A DNA stretch of 64,000 bases from Methylosinus sp. H3A (GCF_015709455.1 NZ_JADNQW010000005.1:4236001-4300000); one strand, 5' to 3'. Counted from the stretch's first letter, positions 8,218 through 17,804 are shown. The notes: generated from the sequence alone by a model not told the origin. Numbers and translations are program-made.

Positions 8218-8883
8218 TCACCAAGGAATGAGCGAACCGTCGAAATTCCAGAATCTGCCGGTTTCGACCAGGGTCAAACCGTCGAGGACATTTTTCAGAC
8301 CTCGAGCGCTCTCTTTCGGATCGAGGTCCGCCATGGGGCCGCCCATATCGGTCCGCACCCAACCAGGATGGAGCGAGGCGACCGCTATGCCGTCGGCGGC
8401 GAGATCGGTCGCCAGGCACTGGGCTACTTTGTTCACCGCCGCTTTCGAAGCCCGATAGGCGATATGATCGGATTTGGCGTAGCCCAGAGAACCCATCTGA
8501 CTGCTGATGATCGCGACTTTCGCGCTTTGCGCGCGACGTAGATTGCCCGACAAGGCCTGCGTCACCCGCAACGGGCCCAGCGTGTTGACGTTCAATGTCT
8601 CTAGGAAGCCCGAAAAGTCCATGTCTTCGCTCGATTGGCGCTCGGGTCCGATAACGCCGGCGTTGTTGACGAGCAGATCGACGCCCGCCCCTCCCAACGC
8701 CTCGGCGAAGCGCGTCACTGAACCGTCGTCGCTCACATCGAGCCGCAATTTCTTTCCCGGCGCAGGGCCAGCGCTTTCCGGATTGCGGACGCCGAGGATC
8801 AGATCGGCGCCTTCCGCGGCGTAGAGGCGCGCGAGCTCCAGCCCGATGCCGCGATTTGCCCCGGTGATCACCACGGTCGTCAT
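8218..8883 (-). CDS. SDR-family oxidoreductase (C-factor-like)
   Basis: A 221-residue classical SDR with an intact active site: TGANRGIG at 7-14, NNAG near residue 73, Ser127/128 (IISSQMGS) and YRASK with Tyr143 and Lys147. The short form ending in GRFWNFDGSLIPW resembles the C-factor/carbonyl-reductase-like SDRs common in proteobacteria, which usually use NADPH on small carbonyl compounds; the substrate is unknown here. It ends 58 bp before the nadE stop-to-start boundary region and runs in the same direction as nadE, but nothing ties the two functionally. Confidence 0.87.
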   Translation of the reverse strand: MTTVVITGANRGIGLELARLYAAEGADLILGVRNPESAGPAPGKKLRLDVSDDGSVTRFAEALGGAGVDLLVNNAGVIGPERQSSEDMDFSGFLETLNVNTLGPLRVTQALSGNLRRAQSAKVAIISSQMGSLGYAKSDHIAYRASKAAVNKVAQCLATDLAADGIAVASLHPGWVRTDMGGPMADLDPKESARGLKNVLDGLTLVETGRFWNFDGSLIPW

Positions 8884-8941
8884 TCCCGCTCCTCTCGCGA
8901 AATCGATTTCAGTCGAACTTCAGCGGCCGAAGCGCCGCGCC

Positions 8942-10975
8942 TCAAGGAATCTCGTCCACATCCGCGAGCCAAGCGCTCGGGCTCGAATCGCTCGGCGCGC
9001 GCCAGTCGCCGCGCGGCGACAGCGAGCCGCCGGAGCTGACCTTCGGCCCATTGGGCAGAGCCGAGCGCTTGAATTGGCTCGAGGCGAAGAAACGCCGCGC
9101 GAAAACGCCGAGCCAATGCTTGATTTCTTCTATGTCATAGGCGCGGCGCTTTTCCGCCGGAATATCCGCGGGCCAGCGTCCGGCCTCGGCGTCGCTCCAA
9201 GCGTGAAAGGCCAGAAACGCCGTCTTCGACGGCGCGAACCCATAGCGCGTCGTGTAGAACAGGTTGAAATCCTGCAGCGCATAGGGGCCGACGACATCTT
9301 CCGTGCGCTGGACGTTTTCGCCCGGCACCAGCTCCGGCGAAATCTCCGTGTCGAGAATGTCGCGCAGCACGGCGACCGTGTCGGCGCCGAAATGCGCGTC
9401 GCGGGCGCACCAGCGGATGAGATGCTGGATCAGCGTCTTCGGCACCGAGGCGTTGACATTGTAATGCGACATTTGATCGCCGACGCCATAGGTACACCAG
9501 CCGAGCGCCAACTCCGAGAGATCGCCCGTGCCCAGCACCAGCGCCTCATGGCGATTGGCGAGGCGGAACAAGAGCGAGGTGCGCGCGCCGGCCTGCACAT
9601 TCTCATATGTCGTGTCATAGACCGGCTCGCCGCGCGCGGCGGGATGACCGATATCCTCCAGCATTTGCCGGCAGGCGGCCGTCACATCGATCTCCTGCGC
9701 GGAAACCCCCAGCGCGCGCATAAGCCGCCAGGCGTTGGCCTTGGTGCGGTCGGTGGTGGCGAAGGCCGGCAGCGTATAGGCGAGAATATTCTCGCGCGGC
9801 AGGCCGAGCGCGTCGAAGGCGGTGACGGCGACGAGCAGCGCATGGGTCGAATCGAGCCCGCCCGAGACGCCGATGACGAGACGCTGGAACTTCGCCGCCG
9901 CGAGCCGCTGCCGCAGCCCGTGCGATTGGATGTTGAAGGCCTCGAAGCAGAGTTCGGCGAGCCGGGCCTCGTCGTCCGGGACGAAGGGAAAGCGCGCGAC
10001 CTCGCGCAGCAGGCCCAAATTCTTGTCCCGCGGCGCGTGCAGCTCGAAGGCGATGCGGCGAAAGCTCGTCGCGTCGGCTTCTATATCGGCGCAATCGCCG
10101 AAAGTGACCTGACGCATGCGCTCGGCCGTGAGCCGGCCGATGTCTATATCGGCGAGAATGAGCTGCGGCTCGTCGGCGAAACGCGCGGCCTTGGCGAGAA
10201 GCGCGCCATTCTCATGGATCATCGCCTCGCCGTCCCAGGCGAGATCGGTGGTCGATTCCCCCTGCCCCGCAGCCGAGTAGAGATAGGCGGAAAGGCAGCG
10301 CGCCGAATGAGCGGCGCAGAGCGTCGCGCGATAATCGGATTTGCCGACGATGGCGTTGCTCGCCGAGAGATTGAGCAGCACCGTCGCGCCGGCGAGCGCC
10401 GCCCGCGTCGAGGGCGGGATCGGAACCCAGACGTCCTCGCAAATTTCCGTATGGATCACGAGGCCGGGAAAATCGCTCGCCTCCAGCAGCACATCGGAGC
10501 CGAAGGGCGCGGTCTGGCCGGCGATCTCCATCTCCTCGCCGACGATGAAGGCGCCGGAGGCGAAATGGCGCTTCTCGTAGAATTCCCGATAATTGGGGAG
10601 ATAAATCTTGGGGATCACGGCGAGGATCTCGCCGCGCCGCAGGATCAGCGCGCAATTATAGAGCCGCCCGCGCCAGCGCAGCGGCGCGCCCACCGCGATC
10701 AGCGGATGCAGCGCGCGGCTCGCCTCCAGCAATTCCCCGATCGCCGATTCGACAGCGTCGAGCAGCGCCGTCTGATGCAGCAGATCGTCGATCGCATAGG
10801 AGCTCAATCCGAGCTCGGGAAACAGAACGAGCGAAACGCCTTTCGCATCCGCTTCGCGGGCCATTTCGATCGTGCGCGCGACATTGAAGGCCGGATCGGC
10901 GACGCGCGTGCGCGGGCCGGCCACGGCGACGCGGACGAAGCCATGCGAGTGGAGCGAGAAGAACGGATGCGTCAT
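8942..10975 (-). CDS. nadE: Glutamine-dependent NAD(+) synthase
   Basis: A 677-residue two-domain enzyme that makes NAD from deamido-NAD, ATP and glutamine. The N-terminal nitrilase-type glutaminase has Glu in [11 protein letters not shown], Lys in [11 protein letters not shown] and the catalytic Cys in HTEICEDVW. The C-terminal synthetase carries the PP-loop [11 protein letters not shown] and [16 protein letters not shown]. The length is that of the Mycobacterium-type enzyme (about 680), not the short ammonia-dependent form. The ATG at 10975 begins [21 protein letters not shown], aligned with the family N-terminus. Confidence 0.96.
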   Translation of the reverse strand: MTHPFFSLHSHGFVRVAVAGPRTRVADPAFNVARTIEMAREADAKGVSLVLFPELGLSSYAIDDLLHQTALLDAVESAIGELLEASRALHPLIAVGAPLRWRGRLYNCALILRRGEILAVIPKIYLPNYREFYEKRHFASGAFIVGEEMEIAGQTAPFGSDVLLEASDFPGLVIHTEICEDVWVPIPPSTRAALAGATVLLNLSASNAIVGKSDYRATLCAAHSARCLSAYLYSAAGQGESTTDLAWDGEAMIHENGALLAKAARFADEPQLILADIDIGRLTAERMRQVTFGDCADIEADATSFRRIAFELHAPRDKNLGLLREVARFPFVPDDEARLAELCFEAFNIQSHGLRQRLAAAKFQRLVIGVSGGLDSTHALLVAVTAFDALGLPRENILAYTLPAFATTDRTKANAWRLMRALGVSAQEIDVTAACRQMLEDIGHPAARGEPVYDTTYENVQAGARTSLLFRLANRHEALVLGTGDLSELALGWCTYGVGDQMSHYNVNASVPKTLIQHLIRWCARDAHFGADTVAVLRDILDTEISPELVPGENVQRTEDVVGPYALQDFNLFYTTRYGFAPSKTAFLAFHAWSDAEAGRWPADIPAEKRRAYDIEEIKHWLGVFARRFFASSQFKRSALPNGPKVSSGGSLSPRGDWRAPSDSSPSAWLADVDEIP

Positions 10976-11040
10976 GCGCCGATTATAGGGCCATGCGAGC
11001 CGCAGCGTGAAGGAGCCGCGGCCGGCCTATTTCACTGACG

Positions 11041-12264
11041 CTATTTCGCCCAGGCGTCCAGCGCGTCGGCGAAGACGCGCTCGCCTCCGGGGCCCTTCTC
11101 CAGCGAGATCGTCGCCGCGCGGCCGTCCTCTAGCTGCATGGGCAGGTCGAGCACCATGGGCGCGCGCAACAGCACGACATTGCGCGCCTCGCGATTGCCG
11201 CGCAGAAGGCCGATGAGGAAGGCGTTCTCGGTGATCGGCACGGGAACGCCGGCGACCTGCTCGCCCGACTGCGCCTCCGGCCGGCGCATCTGGATCGGCG
11301 CGATCGCCTTGATCGCTTTGAGCTCGTTCCCCTGGGCGAGGTGGAAGAACACATTCACCGTATGCGAGGCCGAAAGCGTCGGGTCGAGATTCTTCTGGAT
11401 GACGAGCGTCGCTTTGAGCTTGGCGGTCGGGAAGTCGATCTCGGCGTGGATCGCGGGGGAAATCGGCTGTCCGGCCCCCGCCGGCATGCTGTCGAGCCGC
11501 CAGACCACGGTTCCCTGATAGGTCTTGACCTTGGACGCCTCCTCGGGCGCGGCGACCCAGAGCTCCGCCTTTTGAGCGACGGCGACCGCCTGGCTCTTGG
11601 GCTCTGGCGCGGAGCGCGAGGGCTGAGCGTCGCTATCGCCGCCGATGCGGTCGACAAGCTTCCCGCCCTCGCCGCTCTCTACCGCGGAGGGCTCGGGCTG
11701 CAGCTTGGCGAGATCCTCCGGCCGCTCGCGGAATTGGAGCGCCAGAACGGCGACGAACGCCACGACCGCGGCGAGCACGCCGCCGATCACGATCACACGG
11801 CGGGAGACGCTCGCGGGCTCGGGCAGAGGCGGCAGAGGCGCCGGAGGCCGCTGCGGCTGCGCCGGCGCGTCCTCGACCGGAGTCGTCCTCTCGGGGGCAG
11901 AGGCAGGATGGAACTTTTCGGCCTGCGGCTCGGAAGCGACGGGCTCGGAGGCGACAGATTCGGCGCTTTTCGGCGGCTCTCGCTTCTCGGGCTCGAGCGG
12001 GCGCTTCTCTGCCGAGTCTCCGGGAGCGGGCGCGGCGTCCCGGCCCGTCTGCTCGCGGACGATCTCGAGCTCGAGGCGCGCTATGGCCTCGTCCAGAGCG
12101 TGGCCCTCGGCCTCTATATCCTCCTCGGCGACGGGAGGCTGAATGCTGCGAAGCTGGTTGAACAGCGCCTTGCGGGCTCGTTCATAAACCGCTTGCCGCG
12201 ACTCCGGCGCGGATTGCGGTAGAGCGGCGACCGCGCGAGCGAGCAGCGAATAATAGTCGGCCAT
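11041..12264 (-). CDS. Conserved alphaproteobacterial membrane protein, function unknown
   Basis: A 407-residue protein that starts MADYYSLLARAVAALPQ, an N-terminus I recognise from conserved Rhizobiales hypotheticals. The first 80 residues are helical and charged. A Pro/Glu/Ala-rich linker (about 80-150) precedes one membrane helix (about 153-176, VIVIGGVLAAVVAFVAVLAL), and a C-terminal domain of about 230 residues follows on the other side. The frame is open upstream to 12462, but the family-like start and the overlap with purA make 12264 the likely start. It lies 32 bp after purA on the same strand and is probably in its operon. No catalytic motif is visible. Confidence 0.82.
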   Translation of the reverse strand: MADYYSLLARAVAALPQSAPESRQAVYERARKALFNQLRSIQPPVAEEDIEAEGHALDEAIARLELEIVREQTGRDAAPAPGDSAEKRPLEPEKREPPKSAESVASEPVASEPQAEKFHPASAPERTTPVEDAPAQPQRPPAPLPPLPEPASVSRRVIVIGGVLAAVVAFVAVLALQFRERPEDLAKLQPEPSAVESGEGGKLVDRIGGDSDAQPSRSAPEPKSQAVAVAQKAELWVAAPEEASKVKTYQGTVVWRLDSMPAGAGQPISPAIHAEIDFPTAKLKATLVIQKNLDPTLSASHTVNVFFHLAQGNELKAIKAIAPIQMRRPEAQSGEQVAGVPVPITENAFLIGLLRGNREARNVVLLRAPMVLDLPMQLEDGRAATISLEKGPGGERVFADALDAWAK

Positions 12265-12296
12265 GGAGCTTCTAAGACCACCTCGGGCGATTCCCG

Positions 12297-13592
12297 TCAA
12301 TCCTCGAAAGGATTGCGCACGAGAATCGTGTCGTCGCGCTCGGGGCTGGTGGAGAGAAGCGCGACCGGAGCGCCGATCAACTCCTCGATGCGGCGCACAT
12401 ATTTGATCGCCTGGGCGGGGAGATCGGCCCAGGAGCGGGCGCCCCCGGTCGTTCCCTTCCACCCTTCTATCGTCTCATAGACGGGCACGACCCGCGCCTG
12501 CGCCGATTGCGAAGCCGGCAGACGATCGATACGGACGCCGTCCAAGAGATAATGCGTGCAGACTTCTATCGTCTCCAAGCCGTCGAGAATATCGAGCTTG
12601 GTCAAGGCGATGCCGTCTATCCCGGAGGTCTTCACGGCCTGGCGCGTCAGCACGGCGTCGAACCAGCCGCAGCGTCGCCGGCGGCCGGTGTTGGTGCCGA
12701 ATTCATGGCCGCGGTCGCCGATCAGCGTGCCGATCTCGTCATGCAGCTCGGTCGGAAAAGGGCCGCCGCCGACGCGCGTCGTATAGGCTTTGGCGATGCC
12801 GAGCACATAGCCGATCGCGCCCGGGCCGAGGCCGGAGCCGCTCGCAGCCGAGGCCGAGACCGTGTTGGAGGAGGTCACGTAAGGATAAGTGCCATGGTCG
12901 ACGTCGAGCAGCACGCCCTGCGCGCCCTCGAACAAAATGCGCTTGCCGGCGCGACGCAGATCCTCGAGCAGCTCCCAGACCGCGTCCATGTAAGGCAGAA
13001 CCTGTGGCGCGACATCGAGCAGTTCCTGCCGCACGGCGGCGGCCTCGATCTCGGGCAGGCCGAGCCCGCGCCGCAGCGGATTGTGATGGGCGAGCAGGCG
13101 CGTGATCTTCTCATCCAGAGTGTCCGGCTCGGCGAGGTCCATCAGACGGACGGAGCGGCGGCCGACCTTGTCCTCGTAAGCGGGGCCGATGCCGCGCTTG
13201 GTGGTGCCGATCTTCACGCCATTGCCGGCCGCCTCCTCGCGATAGGCGTCGAGCTCGCGATGCAGCGAGAGGATGAGCGGGGCGTTTTCGGCGATCTTGA
13301 AATTCTCGGGGCCGATCTCGACGCCCTGCTCGCGCAGCCGCTCGATCTCGCCGACGAGAAAATGCGGATCGACGACGACGCCATTGCCGATGACCGAGAG
13401 CTTGCCCGGCCGCACTATGCCCGAGGGCAGCAGCGCGAGCTTATAGGTCACGCCGTTGATGACGAGCGTATGGCCGGCGTTGTGGCCGCCCTGAAAGCGC
13501 ACCACCACATCGGCCTCGAGCGAGAGCCAATCGACGATCTTGCCCTTGCCTTCGTCGCCCCATTGGGCGCCGACCACGACCACATTCGCCAT
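12297..13592 (-). CDS. purA: Adenylosuccinate synthetase
   Basis: A 431-residue enzyme that joins IMP and aspartate using GTP, the first committed step from IMP to AMP. The diagnostic GTP-binding motif [10 protein letters not shown] and GHNAGHT lie at the N-terminus. [37 protein letters not shown] and [10 protein letters not shown] are all present. The length matches the bacterial family. The start [18 protein letters not shown] is unambiguous. An intrinsic terminator (13626-13654) for the gene upstream separates purA from it, so purA must have its own promoter in the 40 bp between. Confidence 0.98.
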   Translation of the reverse strand: MANVVVVGAQWGDEGKGKIVDWLSLEADVVVRFQGGHNAGHTLVINGVTYKLALLPSGIVRPGKLSVIGNGVVVDPHFLVGEIERLREQGVEIGPENFKIAENAPLILSLHRELDAYREEAAGNGVKIGTTKRGIGPAYEDKVGRRSVRLMDLAEPDTLDEKITRLLAHHNPLRRGLGLPEIEAAAVRQELLDVAPQVLPYMDAVWELLEDLRRAGKRILFEGAQGVLLDVDHGTYPYVTSSNTVSASAASGSGLGPGAIGYVLGIAKAYTTRVGGGPFPTELHDEIGTLIGDRGHEFGTNTGRRRRCGWFDAVLTRQAVKTSGIDGIALTKLDILDGLETIEVCTHYLLDGVRIDRLPASQSAQARVVPVYETIEGWKGTTGGARSWADLPAQAIKYVRRIEELIGAPVALLSTSPERDDTILVRNPFED

Positions 13593-13625
13593 GGCGCTTC
13601 AGTCTGCTTTCTCGCGTGGGCCAAG

Positions 13626-13654
13626 CAAAAGCCCCGGCGCGTAACGCCGGGGCT
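13626..13654 (-). terminator. Intrinsic terminator A (of a near-identical pair)
   Basis: A perfect 10-bp stem, AGCCCCGGCG (13630-13639) with CGCCGGGGCT (13645-13654), and a five-base loop. Read on the minus strand it ends in TTTTG. It sits downstream of the small gene at 13776-13883 and upstream of purA. Its sequence is almost identical to terminator B at 13996-14024. Confidence 0.85.
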
Positions 13655-13775
13655 CGTTACCGCAGTCGTTTAGCCCAAATTGTCGGAAGCGTCAAAGGCA
13701 AGTCGGGCGGGCAAGTCGGGCGGGCAGATCGGGCGAGCAGGTCGGGCCGAGAGGCGACCTATGAGCTCGAACGGG

Positions 13776-13883
13776 TCAGGAGGTGAAGACGAGATACATC
13801 ATGACCCCGAACAACACGACCGCGACGATTTCGACGGTTCGGTTCAAAGTCTTCATAATCAGCTCGAATGAGACGGCGTTCAT
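13776..13883 (-). CDS. 35-residue single-pass membrane protein in its own transcription unit
   Basis: ATG at 13883 gives MNAVSFELIMKTLNRTVEI followed by a hydrophobic helix and ends VFTS. An AGGAA Shine-Dalgarno sequence is correctly placed about eight bases before this ATG. A second in-frame ATG at 13856 would give 26 residues. The gene lies between two intrinsic terminators facing the same way (13996-14024 upstream, 13626-13654 downstream), so it is probably transcribed alone from a promoter in the roughly 110 bp upstream of it. I do not recognise the family. Alternatively the unit could make a small RNA. Confidence 0.6.
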   Translation of the reverse strand: MNAVSFELIMKTLNRTVEIVAVVLFGVMMYLVFTS

Positions 13884-13995
13884 GGCGCAATTCCTGCGAA
13901 GCGTCGAGATCGGCCCCGCTTCTGCGAGCATAGTCGCGCCACGCGCATTGCATGATTGTTGTCTGCGCGTGAATGTTTCGTAATGGAGCGCCAAC

Positions 13996-14024
13996 GAAAA
14001 GCCCCGGCGCGTGACGCCGGGGCT
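13996..14024 (-). terminator. Intrinsic terminator B after the TauD-family gene
   Basis: Stem AGCCCCGGCG (14000-14009) with CGCCGGGGCT (14015-14024), loop of five bases, followed on the minus strand by TTTTC. It lies directly after the stop codon of the dioxygenase gene (14040). It differs from terminator A by one loop base in the hairpin. Confidence 0.88.
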
Positions 14025-14039
14025 CGAATGATCCAGCAG

Positions 14040-14900
14040 TCAAAGGCGATCGATCTCGCGCCTTGGAGCCAGCGGCTCCTCGCCTGCGATCGTCGTGCGG
14101 GTCATCAATCTCCCGCTCTCCGGGTCATAGGGCGTCACGCGATGCATCACGCCGGTATTGTCCCAGATCAGCAAATCGCCGACTTGCCACTCGTGCCGAT
14201 AGACGAAACGCGGCTGCGTCGCCCATTCGGTCAATTCGCGCAGGAGCAGCCGGCTCTCATCCGTGTCGGCCCCTTCGACATGCGAGGCCGTGCAGCCCAG
14301 CACCAGAGATTTGCGCCCCGATCTATGGGTCCAGACCAAGGGATGGGTTTTGGGCGCGTGGGCGCGCCAACGGCGCAGATCTTCGTAAGACGGCGTCGGA
14401 TCGACGAGCCATTGCGCCATCTCGACGCTGTGGACGATTTGAAGGTCGGCGACCGCGGTCTTCACCGTCTCCGGCAGCTCCTCGAAGGCGACATAGCTGT
14501 TGCAGAATTCGGTCTGGCCGCCTGTCGGCGACAGTTTCTTCGCATTGAGGATCGACGCACGCGTCAGCACATCGTCGGTCGCGCCGTCTATGTGCCAATG
14601 GAAGGAGCCCTTCAGATAATCCGCGGCGGCGGCGCTCACCGCTCTGTCGAGCGTGATCCGCAATAGGCCGTCGTCGCCCTGCGGCAGCAGCTCGCCGATG
14701 GTTCGGGTGAAGGCGCGCTGCTGCGCGTCATCGAGATGGAGCCCGCGAAAGACGAGGACGCCGCGTCGCTCCAGAAGGTCGCGGATCTCTGGCGCATGAC
14801 GTCCGCTCATCAGAGCGGCGACGTCGATCTCGATCATAGAGCCGATGCGCGGCGTCAGATCGAAAACATCGAGCTTCGTTTCGGCCGGGGTCGAATTCAT
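14040..14900 (-). CDS. TauD/TfdA-family Fe(II)/2-oxoglutarate dioxygenase
   Basis: A 286-residue non-haem iron oxygenase. The facial triad is His103 and Asp105 (HWHIDGATDD) plus the distal His in TGVMHRVTPYD; the Arg in RLMTRTTIAG would bind 2-oxoglutarate. Members hydroxylate diverse substrates such as taurine, alkylsulfates, phenoxyacetates and modified amino acids; none is specified by the sequence. The reading frame is open far upstream, but that part is antisense to another frame of the lipoprotein gene; the ATG at 14900 begins MNSTPAETKLDVFDLTP and fits the family length. It lies 26 bp after the lipoprotein gene and probably shares its TetR-type operator. Confidence 0.88.
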   Translation of the reverse strand: MNSTPAETKLDVFDLTPRIGSMIEIDVAALMSGRHAPEIRDLLERRGVLVFRGLHLDDAQQRAFTRTIGELLPQGDDGLLRITLDRAVSAAAADYLKGSFHWHIDGATDDVLTRASILNAKKLSPTGGQTEFCNSYVAFEELPETVKTAVADLQIVHSVEMAQWLVDPTPSYEDLRRWRAHAPKTHPLVWTHRSGRKSLVLGCTASHVEGADTDESRLLLRELTEWATQPRFVYRHEWQVGDLLIWDNTGVMHRVTPYDPESGRLMTRTTIAGEEPLAPRREIDRL

Positions 14901-14926
14901 GGGATGTGGCTCCGAGCGTCGGCGGG

Positions 14927-15604
14927 TCAGAAGGTCGTCGGATCGGCGAGCTGCGCGAGCAACGCTTCGGCGCCGTTCTCTATGCCCGCGCGCGCGGCGG
15001 AGAGCGCGCCTATGCTCGCCGGAATGTCGATCGGGCTCGGATAATGCTTGGCGACATGCGCGGCGAGCAGCCGGCGCGTCGAAGCGTCCTCGATCTCGAC
15101 CGCATAGGTCGCCGAGCCGGTGAGCAGCCCCTCCCCGCCCCGCACCGTCTGCACGCCATTGTAGAGACCGCCGGCGAGATCGAAGCGCGACAGCGTGCTC
15201 GCGACCGGCGTGCTGGCCGCGGCGCCGGTCAGAGTCAGCTTCAAGCGCAGCACGCCCGGCCCGGGGACGCTCGTCACGGCATAGCGGCCTGCGAGCTTCT
15301 CGGCGAATTGGCGCTGCATGAAATCGGCGAGAGACGCCTTGTCGGCCTCCGACATATCCCCGAACTGATGGTCCGGGCCGCGATAAATCTTCACCGGATC
15401 GATGATCAGCCTCGTGTAGCTGCGCCAATCCGTGCGCGCCGAATAGCGATAACGGACATGCCGCTCGTCGTCTCTCCGATTGGGCTCGAGATAGGGCGCG
15501 GAGGCGATCCCGGAATAGACGACCGGCTCCACGCTCGAGCAGGCCGCCGCGGACAGGCAGAAGGTCAAGACGACCGGCCAGGCGACCTTGTGGGATTGCA
15601 ACAT
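14927..15604 (-). CDS. DUF3313 lipoprotein
   Basis: A 225-residue protein. The N-terminus MLQSHKVAWPVVLTFCLSAAACSS is a lipoprotein signal with lipobox SAAC. The body (YTRLIIDPVKIYRGPDHQF, LADFMQRQFAEKLAGRY, GPGVLRLKLTLTGA) matches DUF3313, a family of surface lipoproteins of unknown function. It is the first gene downstream of the palindrome at 15677-15696 and is followed after 22 bp by the dioxygenase gene. Confidence 0.8.
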   Translation of the reverse strand: MLQSHKVAWPVVLTFCLSAAACSSVEPVVYSGIASAPYLEPNRRDDERHVRYRYSARTDWRSYTRLIIDPVKIYRGPDHQFGDMSEADKASLADFMQRQFAEKLAGRYAVTSVPGPGVLRLKLTLTGAAASTPVASTLSRFDLAGGLYNGVQTVRGGEGLLTGSATYAVEIEDASTRRLLAAHVAKHYPSPIDIPASIGALSAARAGIENGAEALLAQLADPTTF

Positions 15605-15676
15605 TGTTGTCTCCTCGTCCGAGGCCGGACTCGCGGTCCCTCGACCTCTCTGGACGCAGGATTATCACCTGAGATA

Positions 15677-15696
15677 CAAACCGTCTAGATGGTTTG
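15677..15696. promoter_or_regulatory. Palindromic operator, probably for the adjacent TetR regulator
   Basis: CAAACCGTCTAGATGGTTTG is a 20-bp inverted repeat with one mismatched pair. It lies between the tetR stop and the DUF3313 lipoprotein start. On the minus strand a GATAAT -10-like hexamer follows the palindrome by about 11 bp, so a bound repressor would cover the -35 region. This arrangement points to repression of the lipoprotein-dioxygenase unit. Confidence 0.6.
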
Positions 15697-15750
15697 TTTT
15701 TAAGTGCCGATGCAGCCCTATGAGTTTTACCTATTTATTTCAATATCTTG

Positions 15751-16356
15751 CTAGTCAGACGACGTAGACGAGGCCGGGGAGCCTCCGGATTTTTCCGTCA
15801 AGGCGGCCCAACGGCCCTCGTCGAGCAGCCGGTCGAACAGGCGCTCGCGCTCATCCTCGCCGAGCGGACACAAGCCGAGCAGCGCGCTCACCGCCAATCC
15901 TCGCGCCGCCGCCCAACGCAGCAAGGCCAAATCCTGATCCTTGGCCTCGGCCTTGATCGCCTCGAGCGCCACGCCATCGCTCTCGCGCGTGATCGAGAGG
16001 AGGCTCGGCTCCTGCGCGACGGCGCCGAAGATCGCGAATGCGACGGAATGCGGCTCGACGAGGGTTTCGCGCAGCGTCGCGATCTGCGCGGCGAGATGGG
16101 GCTCGGCCTGCCCGGCGCCATGCTCGGCCATATAGGCGCGCGAAAAATCCGCGAAATATTCGATCTGATGCTCGAGCAGAGCTTTCAGCACCGCTTCTTT
16201 CGTGCGGAATTGATGCATCAGCCCGCCCTTGCTGACGCCGCTCTCGCGGGCGATCGCGTCCAGCGTCAAGCGCCCCGGCCCATCACGCGCGATGATCGCC
16301 AGCGCGGCCTGAATGACCGCCTTGCGGGTTCGTTGCGACCTCGACGCGTTGTCCAT
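15751..16356 (-). CDS. TetR/AcrR-family transcriptional regulator
   Basis: A 201-residue regulator with an N-terminal TetR helix-turn-helix: AALAIIARDGPGRLTLDAIA, then RESGVSKGGLMHQFRTKEAVLKALL. The C-terminal ligand domain (IEYFADFSRAYMAEHG and onward) is variable, as usual. It lies upstream of, and in the same direction as, the DUF3313 lipoprotein and the TauD-family gene. The palindrome between them is the obvious target. No matching palindrome is visible upstream of its own start, so autoregulation is not evident. Confidence 0.9.
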   Translation of the reverse strand: MDNASRSQRTRKAVIQAALAIIARDGPGRLTLDAIARESGVSKGGLMHQFRTKEAVLKALLEHQIEYFADFSRAYMAEHGAGQAEPHLAAQIATLRETLVEPHSVAFAIFGAVAQEPSLLSITRESDGVALEAIKAEAKDQDLALLRWAAARGLAVSALLGLCPLGEDERERLFDRLLDEGRWAALTEKSGGSPASSTSSD

Positions 16357-16430
16357 GTCCCCTCGCGTGATCTGCGCCCGGCCCCATGGGAGAGGCGCTC
16401 ACACTCATATAGTCGGGGATGCGCGAAACT

Positions 16431-17756
16431 TCACGGAAAACACCGCCCGAAAGCCGCGAGCAGCCGCGGGTCGCCGCGCAGCTTTATCTTGAAGGTGAGA
16501 AGCGCCCAGACCAGGCTCGTCTCCTTACGTAGGAAGCGAAGCCAAGCCTCGGCGTCCGCCGAGACGCTGAGATCGGCCTTGCCGACCAAACCTTCGTCGA
16601 CGCTCAGCCTGCCCTCGGCGATGGCGACGGTGAGTTGCTTGCGCTCGGCTCCGCTGAAGGCGAAGTGATAGACGGCATGCAGCTCGCCCGCGCGCTTTTT
16701 CTGGAAGCGCAGCGACAGCCCGCGCGCAAAGGACGCGATCGAGACAGCGCGCATGCCATTGGCGACGCGCTTCACGCTCTTGTGCGGGAAACGGCGCTTC
16801 ACATAATCCTCGGCGTCCGACTCCGGCGTCACATAGATCGTTTCCAGCTTCTTCTGCAGCGGATCGACGACGCTCTGCAAAAATCCCTTGCGATCGTCGC
16901 GATAGGCGCCGATCACATCCTCCCCCGCCGGACACACGGCGAGGCAATAGGCCGCTTTGTAATTGGGTCCATAGGCGAGACTCTGCCACATGGAGACGCT
17001 CTCGGCGTCGGTGACTTTCTCGCGATAGGAGACCGCCGTTTTGGCGTCGGCGATCGTCTCCACCCAATCCATGAAGCCGCCCATGAATTCTCGATAATTA
17101 TGCGTGTAGCAGGCGGGAAGGTCGAAGGCGCCGTCGGGCGCGATCGCGCCGGTCGGGCATGCGGCCACGCAGAGCTTGCAGGAGAGGCAGGGATTATAGT
17201 CGAGCGGACGCGAATAGGACTCGAGCTCGACATCGACGACCACCGTGCCCAGCAAAATGAAATTGCCGAATTTCGGATGGATGACGTTGCGATGTATGCC
17301 CATTTTCCCGAGCCCGGCCGCGACGGCGACAGGCTTGTGCGAGACGACCCACATTTTTCCGGGCCAGCGCGTCGCCTCCATCGGAAAGGCCATGGAGGGA
17401 TAGGCGGCGCGAACGCCCAAATCCTCGAGCATTCGCGAGAGGCGATGCGCGACGGCGTCCGTCTCGTCGCCGACGCGATGAAACTCCACATTGGCGGCGG
17501 ATCGCGCCGGGCTGCGGATGTTCTCGCGATTCATCTTCATGACAAAGGAGACGAGGCTCTTCGCAAAAGGGAAGGCCGCGAGAATCTCCTCGCGCTCGAA
17601 AGCGATAACCGGATCGTCGATCGAGACGAAACCGACATCGTCGGCTCCGGCGGCGAGCGCCATTTCGCGTAACCGCCGCGCTTCGAAAACCGACGCCGGC
17701 GTCATCGGCGAACGGACCATCGAGAGGATTTCGTGAGCATCGGCAGACATGTGCAT
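16431..17756 (-). CDS. QueG-like 4Fe-4S protein fused to a C-terminal SCP2-like domain
   Basis: A protein of about 441 residues. The N-terminal part resembles epoxyqueuosine-reductase/reductive-dehalogenase-type proteins (GADDVGFVSID, GKMGIHRNVIHPKFGNFILLG). A ferredoxin-like CX2CX2CX3CP motif (Cys190, 193, 196, 200) and a second CX3CP (Cys271, Cys275) can hold iron-sulfur clusters. The last 90 residues (AVYHFAFSGAERKQLTVAI, VDEGLVGKADLSVSADAEAW, KIKLRGDPRLLAAFGR) look like an SCP2 sterol/lipid-carrier domain. AAAGGGG upstream fits a start at 17756 or 17750. It follows the MarR gene by 48 bp on the same strand. Likely a redox protein acting on a hydrophobic substrate; that is inference. It is not a true QueG. 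Confidence 0.75.
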   Translation of the reverse strand: MHMSADAHEILSMVRSPMTPASVFEARRLREMALAAGADDVGFVSIDDPVIAFEREEILAAFPFAKSLVSFVMKMNRENIRSPARSAANVEFHRVGDETDAVAHRLSRMLEDLGVRAAYPSMAFPMEATRWPGKMWVVSHKPVAVAAGLGKMGIHRNVIHPKFGNFILLGTVVVDVELESYSRPLDYNPCLSCKLCVAACPTGAIAPDGAFDLPACYTHNYREFMGGFMDWVETIADAKTAVSYREKVTDAESVSMWQSLAYGPNYKAAYCLAVCPAGEDVIGAYRDDRKGFLQSVVDPLQKKLETIYVTPESDAEDYVKRRFPHKSVKRVANGMRAVSIASFARGLSLRFQKKRAGELHAVYHFAFSGAERKQLTVAIAEGRLSVDEGLVGKADLSVSADAEAWLRFLRKETSLVWALLTFKIKLRGDPRLLAAFGRCFP

Positions 17757-17804
17757 ATACCCCTTTCTGCGCATGATTTTGCGCATGCAGGACGCGCGCA
17801 AACG

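Noticed and set aside
8846-11038. A 730-codon open frame antisense to nadE
   Set aside because: It is the complement of a well-supported gene and has no domain.
14901-15668. N-terminal extension of the TauD-family protein to 542 residues
   Set aside because: The extra part is an Arg-rich off-frame reading of the lipoprotein gene; the 286-residue form fits the family.
16431-17756. Epoxyqueuosine reductase (queG)
   Set aside because: The cluster motifs are similar, but the C-terminal domain looks like SCP2 and not the QueG HEAT-like tail.
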